Shown: positions 12,409-22,796 of the stretch, piece by piece
Layout: each line of letters begins with the position of its first letter
Numbering within the stretch: position 1 is the first letter of the stretch
Assembly (NCBI GenBank): GCA_003640385.1
Contig: RCAB01000138.1
Location: forward strand, 62,001 to 126,000
Origin: Setaria digitata
Lineage: Eukaryota > Nematoda > Chromadorea > Rhabditida > Setariidae
DNA: 64,000 nucleotides
Reading direction: 5' to 3'
Program-made: the position numbers and the translations under genes
The notes under the pieces: model-generated
What the model was told of the DNA's origin: nothing
Databases searched by the model: none
Seen by the model: the letters and a program-made list of their open reading frames with translations, nothing else

Positions 12409-12984
12409 AATTTCATGATTTTTATAACTATCATCTATTTCACTTTTCCACTAGCCCGAATTAATACTCTTCTTCTTGGAAATTTCATGATTTTTATAAC
12501 TATCATCTATTTCACTTTTCCACTAGCCCGAATTAATACTCTTCTTCTTGGAAATTTCATGATTTTTATAACTATCATCTATTTCACTTTTCCACTAGCC
12601 CGAATTAATACTCTTCTTCTTGGAAATTTCATGATTTTTATAACTATCATCTATTTCACTTTTCCACTAGCCCGAATTAATACTCTTCTTCTTGGAAATT
12701 TCATGATTTTTATAACTATCATCTATTTCACTTTTCCACTAGCCCGAATTAATACTCTTCTTCTTGGAAATTTCATGATTTTTATAACTATCATCTATTT
12801 CACTTTTCCACTAGCCCGAATTAATACTCTTCTTCTTGGAAATTTCATGATTTTTATAACTATCATCTATTTCACTTTTCCACTAGCCCGAATTAATACT
12901 CTTCTTCTTGGAAATTTCATGATTTTTATAACTATCATCTATTTCACTTTTCCACTAGCCCGAATTAATACTCTTCTTTTGGGT
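12409..12984 (+). repeat. 72-bp minisatellite, eight tandem copies
   Basis: Copies start every 72 bp at 12409, 12481, 12553, 12625, 12697, 12769, 12841 and 12913. They look identical except for the last few bases of the final copy (CTTTTGGGT in place of CTTCTTGGA). Because 72 is a multiple of three and one unit has no stop in one plus frame, an artificial 208-codon open frame (12370-12996) spans the array. It would encode a hydrophobic 24-residue unit containing FMIFITIIYFTFPLARINTL. Near-perfect identity implies recent expansion or homogenisation. Confidence 0.93.
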
Positions 12985-15900
12985 TGCTTTTGTTAATTAT
13001 TCGAATTTTTCTTTTTTTTTTTGGTAATATGACGAATTTTCTGAGACTTTGCAATTTTTTTTTGTCAGACAAGTTTCCAAAAAATATCGATGAAAACTTT
13101 TGACTAATAAGTGTAATATCACTATTTATGGCTTTGCTATGCAGTCTGTTATATTTGTCTAGTGATTAATTAATGGCTAAAAATTTACTTCTGTGTTCGC
13201 ATTTAAATCTGAAACTTGAAACATTTGAACAATAAATAATTTTTTGGAATAATCAATGAAATAAAAGTAATAATAAACAAGACAAGTTATATTCTAAAAT
13301 TCAGACTTAAAATGAAATCTTTTTGTATCATTTTTACAAATTTTCTTAGTTACACTGGGAAAACAAAATGCTATGAATAAATGCTGAAACCAGAGTTCTG
13401 ATAAGTATGGATGCAATTGATAAGTGATAAATGATTGACATAAGTAATCGATTTACTGAATAATCCAACAGAATTTCTGTAGTTTTGGAACGAAATTCAT
13501 TGGAAGTTTGCAAAATTGTGAAAGAAAGAAAATCAATCATTATGCAATTTCTGTGATTGAATTGGAATTAATTTAGAAAATTAATTTCACAATGATTCAG
13601 GCAATCGGCTATTGGGGGGAAACTGTTCATTAATTATTCAAATTTATAATTAAATTCATATCCTATCGAAAACGCTTTATTTCATGGCTACGAAATTAAT
13701 TTTCTTACAATATTGCAAAATAGTATGGTTAAATAGTCCCTTCAATTTAAAACATTTCATGGTTGGCAATTACAGAAGAGTTAAACAAATCAATTTGATA
13801 AGAAGTTTCCTGGCTGAGCAGTAAACATATCAATTTGATAAAGAATTCGTGATTATCAATTTCGACCTAATATGAGACAGAATTATTTTTCTTGTTTGCC
13901 GATTCTAAAACGAATTCTTCTTAGGAGGAGCTGATTTCACTTCATAATGATGAGAGCAAGAATTTCCGGAAATGAAACCAAATCTATTGATAATTTTATG
14001 CAGAAATTGTGTCTGCACAATCATTGTAATTCAATTATTTTACCATATTATTTAAAATTACAGCAATTTGTTTAATAACAGTGCAAACTAACCAAGCGTT
14101 TTCACTTTGTACTCTTTTCCAATATTGAATCAAAAATAATTAGTCCCTGATGAGATTGAAATAATTCCTTGACTAACTAATTAGCATGCGTGCGCTAATG
14201 ACACTTGAAAACATGTCTATCGCAGGAAGTAAATGAATAATGACATATTCAAATTAAATACTCAGACAACAAATAATTCTTGTATTATTCTGAAAATGAA
14301 ATAGGCAAGAGTGGAAAATTCATTCATTTCTAAATTCATTAACAACAAAAACTTATGACTTCCTGAACAATGCATGCTATTTCCTTTTCTTGTTTGATAG
14401 ACAAGTTAGTCGAGAATGAAATGGTTTTAATTCATTATGTTTCATAATACTGAAATTAACTCGGTCAGATAAAGATGTTTGTCACGTTGATTTTAGTACT
14501 AACTTTTTCTTTTTTTTTTTTTTTTTTTTTGCATTGTGGAATCACTTCATAATTATTATAAAAATAATGCTTAAAAGTATAAAATTATTATAAATTCCAA
14601 AAACTTTTTCAATGATCTTTTATTTTGATATTTTAAGCAGTATTTGTTGTTGTATCAAGTGAAATTATGTGAAATTTTCAGTCCTCTGATAATTTTTTTA
14701 TTTTTATTTCTTATTTTTTCAAGACGATTTCATTATTATTTTTTTTTTTTTAAATTGAATCATGCAGCAAAGAATTTATTTAATCGAAATTGAAATGCAG
14801 GAAATTTGTTTACAAGAAGGAAAATATGAAACGATAGGATACGATTGATTGTCTTTAACTTAAAGCTTTCCAATCGAAATTAAATAGCCGGTAAAAATTT
14901 ATTGCGAAATGAATTCATTTTCATTTTAATAATTTCATTCTTTTGCATTTTATTGCTTTCTAAAATTTTATTTGCTACTTAAACAGCATCAAATATGTTC
15001 TCTTTTCATTCAACTTATTCTCTTTCATTTGCTTTTAGCAAAAAAAAAAAAAGCTAATTAATAAAAGTTAGGAACATTTTTTTAAATTTATTTATCTTCT
15101 TTTTTTAATTAAGTATAGAGGAATTATTTACTTACTATTTACGTTTTAGCGACGTAAATGAGGCATTAATAATAATAATAATAATTCTCGCGTTATGCAT
15201 CTGTGCATTAATCGTTGAACCGATGAATGATTTAAAATGTAACGAAAGATTTTAATCGTAAATAGTTAACCGTTTAATATATTTTTCTTTTTGCAAAAAA
15301 TTTTTTCATCATATATAATATTTCAGTTTTTAAATTAACTTTCGAATTTTCATTTGAATTATTAAACGCTTTCTTCCAACTATTTGTCTCCATACTTATT
15401 GACAATTATTTCAAGATATGCTAATTATGAATGAGAATGCTAATTAAAATTGAAATGGAAATTACAATAATCATGTCAAATGCAGGAGTTACTCGCAATT
15501 GTTAAATAATTTTTGAATAATTTAAAAATAAATGATCTGCGAGTAATAGGAAAAGAAAATCGAAACCAATTTAGAATTAACTTAAAATAATATCATATGG
15601 ACAGTAAATATTATATCATTCACTGCATGCAAAGGAATAAATGAATAGATAAATGGATGGTTTAAAAATTTTATAAAAACTATTGAAAAAAATTTTTTTT
15701 TTCAAACCATTGCGATTGATTAATTATTTGATTTTATATTTCATGCTATTACTTCTAATTAAATATTGAAAAGTTTACTGGTGCCTTTCAAAATTCTACC
15801 ATTCTATTATTATAAATGCTCCTCACTGATCGATTCGATTTTTTTTTTTCTCGCTCTATTTCATTTCTTTCATTAGTTAAAAACTTCCTCAGTTAATCGA

Positions 15901-17460
15901 TAATTAGCTTGAAAAATAATTACAACGAAGAAAGAACGTGATCATTTAATTGATTCTTTCGTGTCAACTCACATCTTTTCTTTCTTATATTATCATTATT
16001 TTATCATTTACAAAAGCTTTTCACGAGTGCTTCAATTCATTTTTGTGAAATTGTAATTGTTTAAAATCACTTTCTCTACTTCATTTCGAGAAGTAAAGAT
16101 TATATTTCGAGAATTTAAAAGATCTTTCTATTTCTTTAAGCTTAATTAACTAATAATTATGTTGTTTAAAACAGCCGAAGGTCATCGAAATATTGTAAAT
16201 TACATCCATTGTAGGAAATGATTATCGAAATTTTATCGAATTTGGCTATAAAAACCGAACGACAAATTGAATGATTGTTAAAATGTGTAGATGGAAGAAA
16301 AAGTTATACAAATTTGTTGCATACAAGGTTTAAAAATCAAAATTTAAAATTTTTGGAACTCGCAACTCTTTTTAGGTTGATCAAAATTCGAAAACTTTTC
16401 CATTTTTCTTTTTTTTTCTTTTTTTAACAATTTGCTTAACAAAAATTTGAAAACCACCCATAAAATGGTGAAGCAATTTCACTAATTGTTTCCTTTGGAG
16501 AAAGCGCTAACGGATCCAAAGATCAATTACACTTAGCCAGAAATAATTAATTCTAGTTGATCGAAATTTCAAATTACAATTTGCTAGCATGTTTTTTTTT
16601 TTTCACTTTCTTTTCAAATATTTAAAAGTTATAATCAATAAAATGATGATATTGTGTTTGACTGGATAGTTTAAAAAGTGCCTGTGGATAATTTTGATTC
16701 ACTGCTGAATAGGGAATGAAATGAATAAATTAGTTTAATTAAAAATGCTGACATAAAATTGGTAAACAATAAAAGGAGTTTTGTTAATTTCTCGTTTTTT
16801 TTGTATTTCAGCACTTTCGGAAAAATTTTGATTGAATTAAAATTTTTAATCAGCTAGAATAATAATGCTAAACAGTAAATCACAACTTCACTAGTTTTCC
16901 TTTTTCTCAGTTTGACAAAAAAAAGATGTAATTCTGGAAAAAGCAAAAAGAGTAAATAAAAAAGGAACGAAAAAAAAAAAATTGATCAAAATGACAAATT
17001 AAAAGAAATATTTAAAAAAAAAAAAACTACTTTTTATCACTTTTTTGATCCAACAAAAGAATATTTAATCTGTTTTTTGCAAATTTGATTTTAATTGGAA
17101 TTTTTCTTTTTTTTTTTTGTTAAAAAAGAGAGAAGAAAAAGCCAAAAAGTATATCTTAATTAAATATATTCAACCAATATGTACTCACCTAATTTATCTT
17201 TTTCGAGAAAAATTAATCAAAATAAAAATTTAAAAAAAAAAAAAAAGACTAAGAAAAATATCTTCGACTTTTTTTTCCACTTTTCCTCGTCTTCATTGCT
17301 AACATGAACAAAATGAATGTGTTCCTAGAAAAAAAAAAAAAAAAAAAATCTATTTTGGCCAAAAAAATTTTTCGTTTTTTTTTTCTTTTTTTGTTCAATA
17401 TTTTATAACTAACTAAACATATAGCACAAATGCAATTTGAAACCCATCCAAAATAGCATT

Positions 17461-17572
17461 CTTTCAATCATTCATTCATTCCTCCATTCGTTCATTCATC
17501 CAATCAATCATTCATTCAATCAGTCATTCATTCATTCATCCATTCGTTCAATCAATCATTCGTTCAGTGCCA
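17461..17572 (+). repeat. Imperfect ATTC/ATCC tetranucleotide tract
   Basis: Repeats of ATTC, with ATCC, GTTC and AATC variants, run for about 110 bp, for example CATTCATTCATTC and CAATCAATCATTC. Confidence 0.75.
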
Positions 17573-18641
17573 AGTATTCCTCTTTCCTCTTCTTCTTTTT
17601 CCACTAAGTTGGATCCATTTTCCATCCATCGTTTGATATTTTTTTTTTTTCCTCCTTAAACTATGTTCAATTCTATTTTACGACAAGTTTTCTTTTTCTT
17701 TTTATAAGCAAATTATGTATCTTTCGTCTAATTCTCAATGATTATCGTTCTTTTCAAATTAGGATAGACAGCATCGTGAAGTGTATGTCTAAGAATTATA
17801 AATTTAGCCGAATAAATAATTTCCTAAAATTTATGAATGTTTTAAAACTTTTTTTTTTTTTAATTGTTCTTTTGAAAAATAAATGCAAATATTTGTGAAA
17901 TATTTTTAGTTGCATTTGCCACTTAATGCTCTTATTTAGCTCAAATTTTTCTTGCTTGGAAGAAAAAAAAAAATAAAAATAAGGGAAATTTTGCTTAATT
18001 AGTCCGTTTTTTTTTCTTTTCCTTTTTTACCTCTCCATTCATTTCCTTTACATACTTTTATTTTCTACGAAAAAATTATTTAGCACTTGCTACACAATAG
18101 GCTCATTTCGATGTGATGTCATTTTTGCTGTTTTAAATGAAACATTTTGATTAATTAATTAATTAGTTATTCGTAGAGATTACAAGCCGTTACTTCTGTC
18201 TTTTTTTTCTTTTTTATTTTGCCTCAAAGAAAGAATTTTGGTACTTAAAAAAGAATGAAAAATTGGAATATTCCTTAAAGAGAGAGAGAGAAAAAAAAAA
18301 AAAACGATATATTGGCGAACAGCTAATGACCGACAGATGGACATGTCCATTTTGGTCATTTAGTAATTAGTATGGATTGCTTCCAGTCATTCTCTTATTT
18401 TATACTCTTTTTTTTTTCAGACATGCTTGCTTCTTCGTAATTTTCTTTTTTATTTTATTCTTTTTATGTCATTTTTACTTTTTTTTTTTTTTTTTGTCAT
18501 TTTATTCATTCATGTAGAAGAGAGTAAGTTTGAAACATTCAAAAGAAAAAAAAAAAGTAAATTACTACTAAATTAATTAATTATTTAGGTTTCTTTCTTT
18601 CTCAAAAATAATTTAAAATAGGTAGGAATTTAAGCATGCAT

Positions 18642-18770
18642 AAACATCATCATCGTCAAAATCCTTTATCACTACCATCGTTTGTCCTCTTTATTATTTT
18701 TACCATTATCATTATCAATACAATGAACACTATCACTATCATTCACCACCACTATCATCAACAGCATCAG
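18642..18770 (+). repeat. Degenerate ATC/ATT/ACC trinucleotide region
   Basis: Runs of CATCATCATC, TTACCATTATCATTATC and CACCACCACTATCATC make up a cryptically simple block. Its distance from the LRR gene's first exon is about 390 bp. Confidence 0.6.
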
Positions 18771-19098
18771 CGGATTATATTTCTCTCCAACCAATATTAC
18801 TACAGCTAGACAATTATCAAGTCTTTAGGAGCAAATATTTATTAAAAATTTTAACAACAATATTTCAGCCATTTCTTCAATTATTTATTTTACTGAAGTG
18901 AAAATTTTGAAATTTAAGGGAACAAAATTTTTTCTTACTACTACTCATCTAATTCATCCTTTTTTCTTCGTTTTTTTTTCTCTCAAATATTTTCTTGTTC
19001 ACAATTCTTAGTGTTATTTGATTATTTTATTTTCTTTTTCCACTTTTTTTTTTTTTTTTTTTTTCAAAAAGAAAAATGAAAGCTAAAATTGCTTCCAG

Positions 19099-19159
19099 GC
19101 AATGAAGCAACACTAGCTAGAACATCAATGAAATGGAAATGTCTTGAATCACAATAATG
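19099..19159 (+). CDS. LRR gene exon 1 (5' UTR plus start codon)
   Basis: ATG at 19157-19159 is followed directly by a strong donor, GTAAGT. Splicing to 21626 gives M followed by the signal peptide in frame, and no in-frame ATG exists in exon 2 upstream of that peptide. GCTTCCAG ending at 19098 could be a cis- or spliced-leader acceptor marking the exon's 5' end. Two upstream ATGs in this stretch open only very short frames, which argues some caution. Another unseen upstream exon could supply the start instead. Confidence 0.45.
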
Positions 19160-22100
19160 GTAAGTAAGCTTTCCCTTCCTTCATATTTACATTCATTCCA
19201 TTTAATTTCTAATTTAAATATTTTATTTTACTCTTCTTTCTCTCCCTTTCCCTCCCTCTCTCTCCCTCTTTTTGTTTTAATTCCGGCTGAATGTTTCATA
19301 TTTGCATTTATTTTTATTTAAATCGTGCGTGATTTGGTAATATATTTAAAGTACTTTCACATTGGCTGTTTTCTTTCTTCTCACTATTTTTTTCCTTTCC
19401 TATTTTTAAATTTGCAACAATTAAATTATTGATTTACTGAAACATAATTTTTGCCTTCGAATTTCATATCACTAAGCAAGTTTTTAGGGGAGAAAAAAAG
19501 GCTTGTATGGGAGCTTTGGCGTGAAAAAAATGATGGGGGATGATTATTTTGCCTACAATTCTTTCATTATCATCAATTTTTTTATCACTTATCGATAAGG
19601 GAAATGATATTTCGACTTTAATTTTCCATTCTTTTGACTTTTTAAAAATGAACTGAAAAAAAAAACAGAGCAAACAATTCAAATGAGTATGAAAATTATT
19701 ATTTATTTAAAACAAATAAAAATGAAAAATTGTTTTACGTGAAATATTTAATAAATGTATTTATTTTGTAATAATTTTTAGGCCAATAGTTTTTTTGAAT
19801 TTTACTTAGTTCTAAAATAGCACATTGATTATTACAACAGAAAAAACTTTCATTTGGGCTTAAGTTCGCACAATGAGTGAATTCGAGACTGATGAATCGA
19901 CTTGTGATTACAAAATATATTATTGTATATAAATATATAATAAAATATTATGAAATTTATTTATCAATATATTATAATATACAAATATATAATATAATAT
20001 TATATATATAATATTATAATATATATATAATATTATAATATATGTAATATTATATTATACATTATTATATATATTATATATTATATTATATATATTATAT
20101 TTATAATATATATTATAAATATATATTAAGTATATAATATATATACATATATATTATATACTATATATATAATATATATGTATACATAAAATAATGTATA
20201 TATATTATTTTATGTATGTATGTAATCAATTATCTTATATATACTTGCTAGCTTACATTTTGGTTGCTTGTTTGCTTATCAATTTCAGCCACTAGGCACC
20301 ACAGCGGATGTTAGAGTATTTATATTATTGTGCTTTCCATTGAATAATGTTAGTGAATCGATCGGCATTTTCTCTTTCTGGCCATAAAACGAGACAAAAC
20401 AAGACAAGACTGAAATAAGACAAGTCAAGTTAAGACAAGTCAAAACAAGACAGCACTTATTCTTCAACACTTTCTCTTTCTATTCCCTTGCCCTGAAAAT
20501 CTTTTCTTCTTCCTCTTTTTAAAAGCTCACTTATTTGTATCGCGATTTATAATATGTTTGATATATTTGTAAATCACATTTAATGTAAATGACTTATGCA
20601 AGTGAACAAAACAGTAGTATTGTTGTAATGAAATTTGCAATTTAGCTAGCTTAACCCGAAATTTAATATTGTTTTTGCTAATGAGATGATTTCTGTCTTT
20701 CTTCTTTTTCTCTCTCTCCCTCACTCCCTTTTTTTCTTTCCCTTTTATTTTTGAATGTTTCGAAAATTTTGGAATTAGGAATAACAATATTATTGGCTTG
20801 GGCATCATTTCGCTAGTGACATTTTAGGGAAAAGTTTTTTCTTGGAATATTTTTATACAAAAAGATATATTTTGATGAATAGATTCCCTTTTTCTTCTTT
20901 TCTTCTCCTCCCTTACCTCTCTTTTCTTCTCTCGTCTTTAATAAACTTCTGAAATGAATCATATTTTAAATGGTTATTGATAAACTTTAGATACAAAATA
21001 ATATTTTATAAAATCTAATCAATTCAGCCTTCACTTAAAATTACCGTCGAGAATTTTCGTCATTTTTTAGAAAGCAATAATTATGCTGGTCAATAATTAG
21101 TAATAATTATTATTTTCCTTTCTTCTTTTCTGACGGCAAGAAAGGAATAATTTTAAAAAGATTTGTTTATTTGTATATAATTAAAAAACTTTACAGTATT
21201 TTTGTAAAATTGTTGCTTTCAGAAAGCAAAATTTTAAAATTAGGCTTTTTCTTGCATTAAATTACGCATTAATCGAATTCCACCCTCTGCTATTCCTCCT
21301 TTGTCTTCCCGTATTTCGAACATGTTGAAAATTTAACTTCTGAAGAAAAAAACCTCCAGAAAATTATTTCAAATTCTTTCAGTGTTGAAAAATATAAATT
21401 TTAGAAAGGGAATAACTGAAAAGAAAGTTAAGGAATAACGAATATCTCAGTGATAATTTCATCTCATTTTCAATTAATTTATAAAGCTTTTTAAAAAAAA
21501 ATCGTATTTATCGCTTAAATAATTTTGTCTTATCTTTAATTAACTCATAGCTTTTTAACTACTTTTTAGTTAACATTTTCTTTTTTCAAAAATAAATTTT
21601 TTAAATTCTTTTCTTTTTTTTTCAGCTAATTATCGCATTGTTGCATGTAGTCCGGCTTTTTTTGGCTTTCTGCGCCTTTGGTGCAGTAAAAGCCAAACGA
21701 CAGACTATTTCAGAAGAGGTGAATTTTCTTCCTTTTTTTTTTTTTGTTTTGTTAAATTCGCCAAATTTTCGAATTTTCAGTAAATATTAAGGTTCTTTAA
21801 TCGACGGTTACATTACTACAGTTAGTAATTTCATCTTTTTAATTGGAATTTTATCCCATTCCCATTACTGTAATTTTCTTATCAGCTTGTGGAAATCGAT
21901 GCAAATCAAAGAAAGATGAAATGTTTTGATGACAGAAGTGGCACAATAAATGATAAAGGTTGAAATGATAATTTAGGATCCAAATTCTCGATTTCAATGT
22001 CAAGGTTCATTAGGTGATTACGCTGCATGTCAATGTCGTGAAGAAGATAGTGAATTATCATGTATAAATGCTCAATTTGTTGATACCGATATCTTCCTCC

Positions 22101-22764
22101 ATGTAAATAATTATTACAGGTAGCATTAAATATTAATTATTTACATTTCTCTTCCACTATTAGATAAATTTTAAATTGACTTGAAATCAATGAAATGAAT
22201 TACCAAGAATCATCTTTTTTTTACTCAACTAGTTTTAAATTATTTACCAAAATTTTGATTTTGTATGCTGTTTTTCTTTTTTTATTTGATCAAAAAGTAA
22301 AAAAATAAAATAAAAACAAAACAGCTAAAATATTTCATTTTTAGGCATCTTCGAAAAATAACATTTCATGGGAATAACTTTCAAGATCTGCCCAACAGTC
22401 CATTATTTGGACGAAACGAACATGAAAATCTTGAGGTAAAATTTGATTTATCGTAGCACAGAAATATCTCCTTTTCATCCTAGTGCATAATTTATAATAA
22501 ATTTTAAAATGAGCTAATCGCACACATTGTTTTCATTATCTGTTAGATTTTTTTAGTAATTACTCATAATTAATGTATGATACTCCACTTTGGAAATAAT
22601 GAAATAGTAGAGTAAGAAAAAATGATTCATTTTGTACCAATAATTAGAAAAAAAAAAAAAAGCAAAGAACATTATTTAATTAAAACAGAATTTAAAAATT
22701 TTGTTATGAAATGTATTTAAATTATTTGTATGTATTTTTTAATATATATAGAGATTTGTATTTT

Positions 22765-22796
<32 letters not shown>

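Larger units (their letters stand above)
12985..19090. other. Intergenic DNA, no gene seen
   Basis: This is A+T-rich non-coding sequence. It has a 40-bp-spaced direct repeat around ATCAATTTGATAA (near 13789 and 13828), an imperfect ATTC tetranucleotide tract at 17461-17572, and a degenerate ATC/ACC trinucleotide region at 18642-18770. Poly-T tracts occur before 14530 and near 18480 and 19050. No splice-consistent open frame was found. Confidence 0.5.
19160..21625 (+). other. LRR gene intron 1 (proposed, 2466 bp)
   Basis: It is bounded by GTAAGT and TTTTTTTTCAG. It contains a long AT-dinucleotide block (19911-20222), a degenerate AAGAC-type tract (20390-20455) and pyrimidine-rich simple sequence near 20700-20750 and 20880-20940. 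It is much longer than the other introns of the gene, as is common for first introns. Confidence 0.5.

Noticed and set aside
12409..12984. Regularly spaced repeats that might suggest a CRISPR array
   Set aside because: Units are contiguous 72-bp copies without unique spacers, in a eukaryotic context with spliced genes.
22341..22523. 60-codon minus-strand frame
   Set aside because: It lies opposite exon 4 of the LRR gene, whose plus-strand reading is supported by splice phase and LRR motifs.
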